Assembly: GCF_037024155.1 (NCBI RefSeq)
Contig: NZ_JAYKTS010000034.1
Span: 1 to 42,280, forward strand
Length of the DNA: 42,280 bases
Direction: 5' to 3'
From: Bacillus sp. 2205SS5-2
GTDB lineage: Bacteria > Bacillota > Bacilli > Bacillales > Bacillaceae_K
Of this stretch, positions 1 to 7,986 are shown piece after piece. Both the position numbers and the translations under genes were made by a program. The notes beneath the pieces were generated by a model. It was not told the origin of the DNA. It made no database searches and saw nothing but the letters and a program-made list of their open reading frames with translations. Each line of letters opens with the position of its first letter. Position 1 is the first letter of the stretch.

Positions 1-140
1 GCATTCAAATAAAAAGAATGAGTAACAGTGCGGAGCCATACTTCGCTCACAACTGAACTCATTCCCTTGTCCGGTTTTTAGGTTTTGAGAAAAAGAGAGT
101 TGGATTTTCTCTATATAATCACTGTAAATGACGAGGAGCC

Positions 141-169
141 AAAAAAAGGCACCTCATGAAAGAGATGCC
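141..169 (-). terminator. Terminator after the PfpI-family gene
   Basis: On the minus strand a short stem (GGCATCTC / GAGGTGCC, one mismatch) is followed by a run of seven T. It lies about 20 bp past the stop of the PfpI-like gene. I see nothing recognisable in the 140 bases between it and the window start. Confidence 0.65.
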
Positions 170-190
170 AACCTGTTGCCTGAATGGAAT

Positions 191-715
191 CTACCTTTTT
201 TCTAGAACATTGATAAATTCTCTCATATAATCTGGAAGATCTGGTGGTCTACGACTTGAGATCAGATGACCGTCAACTACAACAGGTTCATTAAGCCATA
301 CTGCCCCCGCATTCTCCATATCATCTTTTATCCCCGGCGTACTCGTAACTTTTTTGCCTTGAAGAATCTTTGCCGAAATCAGCACCCAGCCAGCATGACA
401 TATTTGTCCGATTGGTTTTTGGTGATCATTCATACTTTTCACGATTGAGATTACCTCTTCGTATCGGCGTAATTTATCTGGAGACCAGCCCCCTGGCACA
501 AGTATCGCATCATACTCATCAGAATTAATTTCACTAAAGGCATACTGTGATGTAATTGGTACTCCATACTTGCCAATATACTCTTCCCCAGATTTTTCCC
601 CGACAATATGAACCGTCGCTCCTTCTTCTCGTAAACGCAATACAGGATACCATAGTTCTAAATCTTCAAAATCGGCACTCACAAGTTGAATGACCTTTCT
701 TCCTTCTAACCTCAT
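191..715 (-). CDS. DJ-1/PfpI family protein (type 1 glutamine amidotransferase fold)
   Basis: A 174-residue single-domain protein of the PfpI/DJ-1 superfamily, the usual full length for PfpI-type stress proteins. The nucleophile elbow is visible as QICHAGWV with Cys106 followed by His107, and the conserved acidic residue lies in FEDLE near residue 17. The stretch ILVPGGW near residue 71 is typical of the family. Members of this group act in the cytoplasm as proposed deglycases, proteases or general stress proteins; the substrate cannot be told from sequence. The ATG start is preceded by AAGGAG at good spacing. It appears to be a single gene with its own terminator, 64 bp upstream of a VanZ-like gene on the same strand. 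Family assignment is secure, the exact function is not. Confidence 0.88.
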   Translation of the reverse strand: MRLEGRKVIQLVSADFEDLELWYPVLRLREEGATVHIVGEKSGEEYIGKYGVPITSQYAFSEINSDEYDAILVPGGWSPDKLRRYEEVISIVKSMNDHQKPIGQICHAGWVLISAKILQGKKVTSTPGIKDDMENAGAVWLNEPVVVDGHLISSRRPPDLPDYMREFINVLEKR

Positions 716-778
716 TAAACAGACACTCCTTTACAATTCTCTTACACTTATTGTCAAAGATATAGATTCAAAAAGCAA

Positions 779-1249
779 CTAATACGATGTGGGAAGCTTG
801 ATTGTTTGTTGAACATGCTTTGAATCTCGATATAACGTCCTTTCTAAAAATCGGTAGAATAAATAAAATCCGATAAAGAGGAAAATGCCTGTCGTATCAT
901 AGATGACATCAAGCAGCCTACCTGTACGTGAAAAAAAGAGCTGTGCAATTTCTGTAAAAAATGCATATGTAACGGAAATGAAAATCACCACTACTAGCCT
1001 TTTAAAAGCAAACTTTAGTACAAGAGTAAACAAGAAAAAAGCTAGTATATGTCCCGTTTTTTGTGACAAATAATAAGGATTTTCAAGGGAAAATTCCTGA
1101 AAAGAAAAGAACCGAAGCAGTTCTGGATGTGAATTTACATGAAATGAGATCGCTCTCTCATCCATAAAAGTAGAGACATTGGACGAACAGGTCAACACAA
1201 ATAAAATACCAGCAAAAAAAACAGCTAACATCATCTTCACTATCATCAC
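779..1249 (-). CDS. VanZ-like family membrane protein
   Basis: A protein of about 156 residues with four to five hydrophobic segments. The central stretch KTGHILAFFLFTLVLKF followed by FFTEIAQLFFSRTGR and LLDVIYDTTG is the VanZ-like pattern (conserved K-x-x-H, E-x-x-Q and D-x-x-x-N/D-x-x-G). VanZ of the vancomycin cluster gives low-level teicoplanin resistance, but most chromosomal homologues have no known role. Several possible starts lie close together: GTG at 1249, ATG at 1246 and GTG at 1240. AGGGAG is best spaced for the GTG at 1240, so the first few residues are uncertain. No partner genes are evident next to it. Confidence 0.8.
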   Translation of the reverse strand: MMIVKMMLAVFFAGILFVLTCSSNVSTFMDERAISFHVNSHPELLRFFSFQEFSLENPYYLSQKTGHILAFFLFTLVLKFAFKRLVVVIFISVTYAFFTEIAQLFFSRTGRLLDVIYDTTGIFLFIGFYLFYRFLERTLYRDSKHVQQTIKLPTSY

Positions 1250-1379
1250 TCCCTATCACCAGTTTGGTCACAGAAAGATTCATTTAATCTAAATATTACA
1301 AAAAATAATTCAAACTTATTCACCTAAGAACCCCATTCACTCCAGGACAAAGCAAGTTTTTGAATTATGCACAACTTTC

Positions 1380-1413
1380 GATTTGTTCATTCCATAAACG
1401 GAATGAACAAATC
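1380..1413. other. Perfect 14-bp inverted repeat (hairpin)
   Basis: GATTTGTTCATTCC and its exact complement are separated by six bases. No T-run follows on either strand, so it is not a standard terminator. It lies in the gene-free stretch between the VanZ-like gene and the tandem array. It could be a protein binding site or a structured RNA element; I do not recognise it. Confidence 0.5.
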
Positions 1414-1467
1414 ACTAGCAATCTCATAAATCAAAAAAGCGCGGGTAACGAAATTTCCCACGATTGG

Positions 1468-2632
1468 TCAATCAAACGTTCAATTTTTTTCCCCTCTCAC
1501 TGAAACCCTCCTATTCCCTTTAGCTATTATTTTCTCAACCAAACGTTTGATTGAATTTCTGTAACCCTTGACACGACTACTCTCAACAGCTTTAATCAAA
1601 CGGTTGATTGACTTTTAAGCTCTTATTTATTCCCTCCTATTCCCCTTCAGCTATTTTTTCTCAATCAAACATTTGATTGAAACCCCTAAACCCTTGACAC
1701 GACTATTCTCAACAGCTTTAATCAAACGGTCGATTGACTTTTTAAGCTCTTATTTATTCCCTCCTACTCCCCTTCAACTATTTTTTCTCAATCAAACGTT
1801 TGATTGAAACCCCTAAACCCTTGACACAACTACTCTCAACTGCTTTAATCAAACGTTTGATTGACTTTTTAACCTCTTATTGATTTCCTCCTATTCCCCT
1901 TCAGCTATTTTTTCTCAATCAAACATTTGATTGAAACCCCTAAACCCTTGACACGACTACTCTCAACAGCTTTAATCAAACGTTTGATTGACTTTTTAAC
2001 CTCTTATTTATTCCCTCCTATTCCCCTTCAGCTAGTTTTCCTCAATCAAACATTTGATTGAAACCCCTAAACCCTTGACACGACTATTCTCAACAGCTTT
2101 AATCAAACGGTCGATTGACTTTTTAAGCTCTTATTTATTCCCTCCTACTCCCCTTCAACTATTTTTTCTAAATCAAACGTTTGATTGAAACCCCTAAACC
2201 CTTGACACGACTACTCTCAACTGCTTTAATCAAACGTTTGATTGACTTTTTAACCTCTTATTGATTCCCTCCTATTCCCCTTCAGATATTTTTTCTCAAT
2301 CAAACGTTTGATTGAAACCCCTAAACCCTTGACACGACTACTCTCAACGGCTTTAATCAAACGTTTGATTGACTTTTTATCCTCTTATTTATTCCCTCCT
2401 ATTCCCCTTCAGCTATTTTTTCTCAATCAAACGTTTGATTGAAACCCTTAAACCCTTGCCACGACTATTCTCAACAGCTTCAATTAAACGTTTGGTTGAC
2501 TTTTTAAGCTCTCCTTGATTCCTTCCTATTCCCCTTCAGCTAGTTTTCCTCAATCAAACATTCGATTGAAACTCCTGAACCCTTGCCATAACTACTCTCA
2601 ACGGCTTTAATCGAACGGTCGATTGATTTTTC
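1468..2632 (+). repeat. Tandem array of nine 127-bp units, each carrying two copies of a 20-bp palindrome
   Basis: The marker CTTGACAC (CTTGCCA in the last two units) recurs at 1567, 1693, 1820, 1947, 2074, 2201, 2328, 2455 and 2582, giving a spacing of 126 and then 127 bases throughout. Each unit holds two dyads whose best version is TCAATCAAACGTTTGATTGA, a perfect 20-bp palindrome. One is just upstream of the TTGACA box, the other overlaps a TTTAAT box; a pyrimidine-rich linker of about 50 bases joins one unit to the next. The outermost units are the most diverged, as expected for an array spreading by unequal crossing over. There is no open reading frame of note. The dyad resembles operators of TetR-type repressors in size and symmetry, but no gene for such a repressor lies beside it. 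Confidence 0.9.
1567..2627 (+). promoter_or_regulatory. Nine repeated sigma-A-like promoters, each overlapped by a palindromic operator
   Basis: In each unit the sequence reads TTGACA, exactly 17 bases, then TTTAAT; the last two units have TTGCCA in place of TTGACA. The TTTAAT box runs directly into the dyad (A)ATCAAACGTTTGATT, so a protein bound there would block RNA polymerase. A second copy of the dyad lies about 14 bases upstream of the TTGACA box. All nine point right, towards the remnants at 2748-3320. That these are active promoters is inference; the boxes, spacing and dyads are read directly. Confidence 0.65.
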
Positions 2633-2747
2633 CCCTCACTAGTTTAAATCGATTTTAATACGGTTCAAATTTTTTCTAAATTACTTCTTAGAGGACAAGG
2701 ATAAATAGGACTTCACTAGTCCATTCTTTTCATTCCGAGGGTTATGA

Positions 2748-2933
2748 GCCATTGTCATTTGTGTGGATGAAGAACAGCTTAATACTCGTTTAGTATGATT
2801 AGGGTTTTCCCGCGACCTGCCAATCTGTGTGGATCCATGTGGTGAAAATAGTGAGTTTCATACATTTGTATATGATAGAGCATTTTTTAAGTGGAAAATA
2901 GATTTACAGTTGGACAATCGTTTTCGAAAGTGA
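2748..2933 (+). pseudogene. Remnant of a Dph6-type (diphthine-ammonia ligase family) ATP-binding protein
   Basis: This frame reads AIVICVDEEQLNTRLV, a stop at 2796, then FSRDLPICVDPCGENSEFHT and FVYD before a stop at 2931. The core DPCGENxEFHTFVYD is the hallmark of the C-terminal part of the MJ0570/Dph6 family of ATP pyrophosphatases. The N-terminal half with the SGGKDS loop is not found upstream, where the tandem array ends. With an internal stop and no N-terminal part it cannot be functional. It lies immediately in front of a second remnant, of an amidase. Confidence 0.75.
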
Positions 2934-3320
2934 ATTCGCTTTTCTGGCTAGTAGAGTTGGGGAAAGAGCACTTCAATATGAGCAAAAAACCCTCCTCGAT
3001 TCAGAAGAAACTAGTGGAAAATTAACAGATAGAACTTATTTAATTAGTCTTTTAGGTAATGACTACTTATCTAAAAAAACGGCATTGATGCTGTATTAAA
3101 TGAATGTCAGTTAGATGCCATCGTTTTTCCCAATAACTTAGGAGCAACGATTCCAGCAATAGCAGGGAACCTTTCCATTACCGTGCCTATTGGATATACC
3201 TCAGAGGGTGAATCAGTAGGCATTACATTTAGCTCAAAAGCCTACAGTGAACCTACTCTACTTGAGATAGCCTTCGCTTATGAGCAGGCTACCAAACACC
3301 GAAAACCACCCATCCTATAA
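2920..3320 (+). pseudogene. Remnant of an amidase-signature family enzyme (C-terminal part)
   Basis: One frame runs from about 2920 to a stop near 3100 and includes GERALQYEQKTLLDSEETSG and DYLSKKT. A one-base shift near 3080 then gives GIDAVLNECQLDAIVFPNNL followed by GNLSITVPIGYTSEGESVGI and AYSEPTLLEIAFAYEQATKH, ending at TAA 3318-3320. This is the conserved C-terminal region of amidase-signature enzymes, where the last helix typically reads AYAFEQAT. The Ser-Ser-Lys catalytic part, which lies in the N-terminal half, is missing. A good terminator follows, so this was once the last gene of a transcription unit. Confidence 0.82.
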
Positions 3321-3322
3321 CA

Positions 3323-3361
3323 AAAAAAGTCAAACGTAAACGAAATGCGTTTGACTTTTTT
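3323..3361 (+). terminator. Rho-independent terminator after the amidase remnant
   Basis: AAAAAAGTCAAACG and CGTTTGACTTTTTT form a 14-bp stem with an 11-base loop, ending in T-run. It starts three bases after the amidase remnant's stop and would work on both strands. Confidence 0.85.
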
Positions 3362-3471
3362 GAGGTAAAAATCGGAAGTTGGTAATCTATTCATAAATTT
3401 ATTTTTTATCACGCGAACTTAGTAAAAAGCCACTCCTCTGTGTACAAATTTTTATAGCAAGCTATATTGAA

Positions 3472-3628
3472 GGCTCTTTATATACATTGTGGCTATTTCA
3501 TCTGATCCTTGATTTAATTTTCCATTTCCCTATTGGTTTCCATCAAAACAGACGAAATAATCCCCGAAACAAAGCTATATCAAAAATAATCAACGGATTC
3601 GAAAAACAACAATTCGTGGAAAAACTGC
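3472..3628 (-). repeat. MITE-like dispersed repeat, subtype I (diverged copy)
   Basis: Starts GGCTCTTTATATACATTGTG and ends near GTGGAAAAACTGC. The interior has TTTCATCTGAT, ATAGACGAAAT-like and CGAAACAAAGCTATATCAA blocks that recur in every subtype I copy of this window. It is on the minus strand if GGCTGTTTTCGC is taken as the left end. No convincing 8-bp flanking repeat remains. It fills most of the gene-free stretch before the sigma-factor gene; nothing else is recognisable between 3362 and 3809. Confidence 0.75.
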
Positions 3629-3809
3629 TTTATTAAAACAGTACCTATAATTCACTTTCCCTAGCAATACACGCTGTATCCCCTAGAGAAACGTTCGTTT
3701 TCACCATTGATTACTTCCTGTTCGCTCTTTTGTCGCTTCTGCTTTTCCTTTGTATGGTTAACCTACCTAGGAAAAACAAGAAAGGCGCGCACTTCGGAAG
3801 GAATCTCTG

Positions 3810-4289
3810 TTGGAAACCTTTACTCTATTACAAACGCAATATGAACCAATGATTCATAAGATTATTCAAACTCTCCATATCTATAAAAATAAAGATGAAT
3901 TTTACCAAACCGGCTTGATTGCCCTATGGGAGGCTAATGAACGTTTTGACTCTGCTAAGGGTAAATTTCCTGCCTTTGCTTATTCCTATATTAAAGGTCG
4001 GATGTTATCTGATTTAACAAAGTCACGTAAAAATGAGGATCGAAACGTCTATCCTGAAGAAGCGTTTTGGGAGGTTATTCCTGGTGAAGACTCTCCCCTC
4101 CTTGAGAAAGAGATGCTGCAATCTCACTGTCAATCTTTAACTGAAAACCAATCAAAATGGGTCCTATACTCTTGTCTTAATATGTTCACCGTTAAAGAAA
4201 TCGCTCAAGTTGAAAATGTGTCTTTGTCAGCGGTGAAAAAGTGGCGGAAGGGTGCTAGAGAAAAACTCAAAGAGATACAACTATCATAA
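3810..4289 (+). CDS. Small sigma-70 family RNA polymerase sigma factor
   Basis: A 159-residue cytoplasmic protein with the two-domain layout of minimal sigma factors. Residues about 5-80 form region 2, with DEFYQTGLIALWEANERFD followed by FPAFAYSYIKGRMLSDL, the helices that bind the core enzyme and melt the -10 box. Residues about 115-155 form region 4, a helix-turn-helix reading FTVKEIAQVENVSLSAVKKW, which would read the -35 box. The start is a TTG at 3810 preceded by GGAAGG eight bases upstream; no ATG fits better. It resembles ComX/SigH-type or alternative sigma proteins of Bacillus rather than an anti-sigma-linked ECF factor. No anti-sigma gene lies beside it. What it transcribes is unknown. 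Confidence 0.85.
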   Translation: METFTLLQTQYEPMIHKIIQTLHIYKNKDEFYQTGLIALWEANERFDSAKGKFPAFAYSYIKGRMLSDLTKSRKNEDRNVYPEEAFWEVIPGEDSPLLEKEMLQSHCQSLTENQSKWVLYSCLNMFTVKEIAQVENVSLSAVKKWRKGAREKLKEIQLS

Positions 4290-4334
4290 CTACTTTTCAC
4301 ATATTATCTATTTTTCCATCTATTTCTAAATATA

Positions 4335-4490
4335 CTATTCGTATACATTGTTATTTTTGAACCTTTCATCTTGAGAAAACATCCATTTTCACAAAGGTTT
4401 CCATCAAATCATTGTGCAGAGATGTCCACAAACCTGTTATATCAAAGTTTATAGACCGCTATAATCTGCAACAATTTCATCATAAGGCTA
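4335..4490 (-). repeat. Strongly degenerate copy of the dispersed repeat, subtype I
   Basis: ATTCGTATACATTGTTATTT at the left matches the repeat's end, and further on TTTCCATCAAAT, TATATCAAAGTTTATAGACC and GCAACAATTTCATC match the interior and right-hand part. Boundaries are approximate and no flanking duplication is visible. It occupies the gap between the sigma-factor gene and the SGNH hydrolase terminator. Confidence 0.55.
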
Positions 4491-4516
4491 GAACAATAAC
4501 TAGAGAATGAAGCAAC

Positions 4517-4548
4517 AAAAAGAACCTCTATCTCCAGAGGTTCTTTTT
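4517..4548. terminator. Bidirectional terminator between the sigma-factor and SGNH hydrolase genes
   Basis: AAAAAGAACCTC and GAGGTTCTTTTT form a perfect stem with an 8-base loop, with A-run and T-run on the two sides. It lies 50 bp past the stop of the minus-strand hydrolase and about 230 bp past the sigma-factor gene. Confidence 0.85.
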
Positions 4549-4598
4549 GCTTATTTCTCATATTTAGTCGAGAATATCCTTACATTAGAGCAATAAAC

Positions 4599-6233
4599 CT
4601 ACTTGACGATTTCCCACAGTACCTTTTCATTTATTGCTGATTCGCCGCCTAAAACCACAAAATCGACTATCCCATTGTTTGTTACTAATTCACCTGTCGG
4701 TATGGGCAGTTCATTGGTATTTACTAATAGTAACGGAAGATGATGAACCGAAGCATATACAGATCCAGTTAAGGCATCCGCAAAATCTTCTCCTGTTGCC
4801 ACTACAGCCGCTGTTGTTTCTCCTTGAAATTCTGTAAAAACAGCTGCAGCCGTCTCGTAACGCGTATCTCCTTCTAATCTAGTAGGATCAATTAAGTTTT
4901 TCATTATATCTTCATTAATAACGGCTTCTCCACCTACAACATAGGTACTAGTTACGCCTTCTAATGCTGATTGAGTCTCTCTAGGCATAACGGATGACTC
5001 TGTCAAAAGAATTGGATATCCTTTCGTGGACGCATAGGGTGACACGGCAAGTGCGTCCACGAACCCATAACCATAAGCAAGCACAGCCTTGGTATATCCA
5101 CCTAACTCTTCTGCTACAAGGGCAGCCGTCTCAAAGCGATTTCCTCCACCAATACGTGTAACAAGAAGATTCTGTTCATCCAACTGCGTGGCAATTTGGG
5201 ATGAAACTGCTTTTTCTCCACCAAGAATTATTGCGTTCGAACTACCTAAACGTCTGATTTCATCTAGTGTTTCACCTGAAAGCGAATCAGATTGTGTTAG
5301 TAAAATTGGTGCCTGAAGTTGATATGCTAGAGGAGTTGCAACAAGGGCGTCGGGATATTGGTCCCCACGAGCAATAATGACAGTATCACTTTTCTCGAAG
5401 GTTTCTTCCGAAATCGCTACTGCCGTTTCGTAGCGATTTTGACCGAAAAGCCTAGCTGTTGATTTTCCAAGGACCGTCGTGGCCGGTTCAATTTTACTCC
5501 AAAATTCGTCCGCGATTACTTCATAACCCAATAAGCTAGGATGTACATTTTGTGGATTCGGTAGATATCTTTGAAAATTCTGAGCTATTGCTTCTTCAGT
5601 GGGAATATAATACCCACCTGTTTTGGTGACCGCTTGTTCAATAACATAATTCAGACCATCTAATGCAGGTTTATATTGCTTCTGCATTTCTTCAGGTAAA
5701 TAAGGAAAGGGGTTATAATAACCTAAAACATACACTGCAACGTTAGGATTTAATTGACGAATAATCGTTAAAGTCATACCGATATTTTCTCCCACTTCTT
5801 TGGTCGCTTGCTGTATTTCAGTAGGATTATATATAATTCCACTCGGTGTCAACTCGATTAATTGAAGTAATTCATTAGCTCCGGCGTTCAACGTTATCAT
5901 ATCTGCATCTATAATTTCCTCCTGTAAACCATTACTTACATCTTGAACACCTAATAATACTTGTTCAGAGGTATATCCTGGGATTGCATAATTTTTGTTA
6001 AAATCAACCTGGAACCCGACGGACTCTAAATGATTTGAAATATAGTCTGTGTATCCATCTCCGAGTGAATTATCATAAAGTACTCCTGCTGCTAATGAAT
6101 CTCCTAACGCCACATAATTAACATACTTTTTCTGATTTAACAATTCTGCTGAAGTAAAAACGGGAAACATCACCAAACCGACTAAAAAGACCGCAATTAC
6201 CATCTGCACTTGTTTTTTTAACATTTTTTTCAA
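4599..6233 (-). CDS. Secreted SGNH/GDSL hydrolase with three cell-wall-binding (CWB2) repeats
   Basis: A 544-residue exported protein. Residues 1-29 form a signal peptide (Lys-rich start, hydrophobic core, cut after TSA). Residues about 37-255 are an SGNH hydrolase: block I is VALGDSLAAG with Ser46, block III reads NAGANE, block V reads VHPSLLGYEV. Residues about 260-544 are three CWB2 repeats, each opening with a form of RxxGxxRYETA (GQNRYETA, GGNRFETA, GDTRYETA), the module that holds proteins to anionic cell-wall polymers. It is probably a lipase or esterase acting on the cell surface. The start is TTG at 6233, eight bases after GAGGAGAG. The residue three before the block V His is Gln, not the usual Asp. 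A dead CWB2 gene lies upstream on the same strand. Confidence 0.88.
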   Translation of the reverse strand: MKKMLKKQVQMVIAVFLVGLVMFPVFTSAELLNQKKYVNYVALGDSLAAGVLYDNSLGDGYTDYISNHLESVGFQVDFNKNYAIPGYTSEQVLLGVQDVSNGLQEEIIDADMITLNAGANELLQLIELTPSGIIYNPTEIQQATKEVGENIGMTLTIIRQLNPNVAVYVLGYYNPFPYLPEEMQKQYKPALDGLNYVIEQAVTKTGGYYIPTEEAIAQNFQRYLPNPQNVHPSLLGYEVIADEFWSKIEPATTVLGKSTARLFGQNRYETAVAISEETFEKSDTVIIARGDQYPDALVATPLAYQLQAPILLTQSDSLSGETLDEIRRLGSSNAIILGGEKAVSSQIATQLDEQNLLVTRIGGGNRFETAALVAEELGGYTKAVLAYGYGFVDALAVSPYASTKGYPILLTESSVMPRETQSALEGVTSTYVVGGEAVINEDIMKNLIDPTRLEGDTRYETAAAVFTEFQGETTAAVVATGEDFADALTGSVYASVHHLPLLLVNTNELPIPTGELVTNNGIVDFVVLGGESAINEKVLWEIVK

Positions 6234-6355
6234 TAAATATCTCTCCTCACTGGATTAAAAGTCACTTAAAACTATTACACAAGATGACCCTCATCCCCTT
6301 CTTCTTCAGGAAGTTTTTCCTTCGACAAGAATTGAGGTTTATTCTCTTCTTCATA

Positions 6356-6515
6356 GGCTCTTTTCGTATACATTGTAGCTATCTCATCTAATTGTAGATG
6401 GAATCCTCCATTGGACTGTTGATTTATTTATAAATAGACGAAATAATGCCCGAAACATAGCGATATTACCATTTTGGGGCTGGTTCGAGAAGCAACAATC
6501 TTTGCGAAAACAGCC
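6356..6515 (-). repeat. MITE-like dispersed repeat, subtype I
   Basis: Reads GGCTCTTTTCGTATACATTG at the left and CTTTGCGAAAACAGCC at the right, so both ends are intact. The interior has CATCTAATTGTAGATG, ATAGACGAAATAATGCCCG and GAAACATAGCGATATTACC. The 8-bp flanks (TCTTCATA and TTATCAAA) do not match. It lies between the SGNH hydrolase and the dead CWB2 gene. Confidence 0.85.
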
Positions 6516-6539
6516 TTATCAAAAATAGAAATTCTTTTG

Positions 6540-7070
6540 GCACTAGGAAGATATTCCGTTTCACTTTTTGGTAAATGCTGCACCGAAAGTACGTTTGGAA
6601 ATTTGATACCAGTTACAATAATTGCTTTATTCTTTCGTCATTCAATTTTCCGGCAATTTTTACAGATATGGTGTAGCGATCCTCTCCTGCAATACGCTCG
6701 CCTTTTATCCCAAGCGATTCAATTTAAGTTCAGACAGAAGCGCCTATTGCGCTCTCTCCGCCGAGTAAAATGACCTTTTTAGGTAGGAACCTGTTTATTT
6801 CATCTTTAGTAACAGCTGGTAGATTACTAGATGTTGTTAATAGAATGGGGGCATCTAGTTTTTAAGCAAGCGGAACACCTGCTAATGCATATGGAAACAT
6901 ATTTTTCCTAGCCAAAACAACTGTATCTGCCCAATTTTTTAGCGGTTTCACACCGAATCTCACAGGTGAATTTTGGTGTTTTTTGTGAATTACTCGCAGC
7001 ACCTATATTTTTTTGTGCCGATACTGATAAGTCGGAAAAAACTTAATACTAAACTAACAATCTTCTTCAT
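6540..7070 (-). pseudogene. Degenerate cell-wall-binding repeat 2 protein
   Basis: On the minus strand an ATG at 7070 follows AGAGGAA and opens a signal-peptide-like MKKIVSLVLSFF. After frame changes the sequence continues with RFGVKPLKNWADTVVLARKN, FPYALAGVPLA, a stop, KLDAPILLTTSS, and KKVILLGGESAIGASV, then further stops and a last GERIAGEDRYTISVKIAGKL. These are CWB2 motifs (WADTVVLAR, APILLT, ILGGESAI, RIAGxxRYxT). At least three stops and one or more frameshifts make it dead. It may be an old duplicate of the neighbouring hydrolase's binding part. Confidence 0.8.
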
Positions 7071-7304
7071 TTCCTCTATTATTATAAGAAATCAATATGA
7101 AATTCACGTTGACCACCTTTTTGAATCACAATCTTTTCTTTTATTGTTATTTTCCTCTAAAATTATTAAAATATATGTTGCGATGAGTATGATAATGTTA
7201 CAAATAGCGTTTATAATACTTGTATCCTATCAAGAATAATTTCAAAATGTTGCAGATTTAAGATAGTGATAGCAACAAATCATCCCATTTAGGGAAAGAA
7301 AGTA

Positions 7305-7739
7305 GTGAATGCATTGAAAAAAGTGATCTTTTTCCTAACAGAAATCATCAATTCAGTTCATGATATAATTTTGGTCATTACAAACGATGTTTTAGGTTTA
7401 AACTTAAACGATAAAGACCTTCATTTTTGGATTATGGGCATGATTGGCATATCGGTGTTCTTATTAGTCTATGGACTCTCAAAATGGATGCTGAAACTTC
7501 CATTCGGACTTACCCTCCTGACATTTTTCTACACGCTGACGTTTATGTTCGTGTTGGTGTTTGCCGTTGAAATCCAGCAAGCCATTACTAATCGAGGGAA
7601 TATGGAATTTATTGATGCAATAGTAGGCCTTTGGGGATTTTTTGTCTTTTTTATTGGATATGTAGCGATTGTGCTACTGTTCCTGTTATCTAAAAAACTC
7701 TATCATCATTACGTTAAAAAAGAATCGATTGAACAATAA
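7305..7739 (+). CDS. Uncharacterised membrane protein with three transmembrane segments
   Basis: A 144-residue protein opening with GTG at 7305 after AGGGAAAGAAAG. Hydrophobic segments lie at about residues 43-63 (IMGMIGISVFLLVYGLSKW), 68-92 (FGLTLLTFFYTLTFMFVLVF) and 105-130 (AIVGLWGFFVFFIGYVAIVL). The first 40 residues form an amphipathic or weakly hydrophobic helix and the tail is Lys/His-rich. I do not recognise the family. It stands alone between the dead CWB2 gene and a convergent c-di-GMP gene. Confidence 0.6.
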   Translation: MNALKKVIFFLTEIINSVHDIILVITNDVLGLNLNDKDLHFWIMGMIGISVFLLVYGLSKWMLKLPFGLTLLTFFYTLTFMFVLVFAVEIQQAITNRGNMEFIDAIVGLWGFFVFFIGYVAIVLLFLLSKKLYHHYVKKESIEQ

Positions 7740-7782
7740 AAATCCGTATAACCACCCCAATACAATTGGACGTTATTATGAA

Positions 7783-7823
7783 CAAAAACACCCCCCTACT
7801 ACGATTTTTAATAGTGGGGGGGG
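7783..7823 (-). terminator. Terminator of the GGDEF-EAL gene
   Basis: A GC-rich stem (CCCCCCTACTA / TAGTGGGGGG, T-G pairing in the middle) is followed on the minus strand by TGTTTTTGTT. It lies about 165 bp past the minus-strand stop at 7987 and 45 bp past the plus-strand membrane-protein gene. It has no T-run on the plus strand. Confidence 0.6.
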
Positions 7824-7986
7824 TTATCATAATGTTCCATTTACTCTGTTTTTCTTATCCTGAGGCGACAGGCAAATGTATACGAAAAGAACCTAGTAGT
7901 TATAGAAATCTTCTATTTCCGTACTAATACCGTCTAAACATGTCCAAAACCTATCTGGTTAGTGGTGTCTGTTCTGGTTGACCACA

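Noticed and set aside
1380-1413. Perfect hairpin as terminator
   Set aside because: No T-run on either strand and no gene ends beside it.
1468-2632. CRISPR-like array from regularly spaced repeats
   Set aside because: The whole 127-bp unit is conserved, including the linkers; there are no unique spacers, and no cas genes are nearby.
1468-2632. Plasmid or phage replication iterons
   Set aside because: Unit length of 127 bp with promoter boxes is unlike iterons, there is no Rep gene or DnaA box cluster, and the surroundings are chromosomal.
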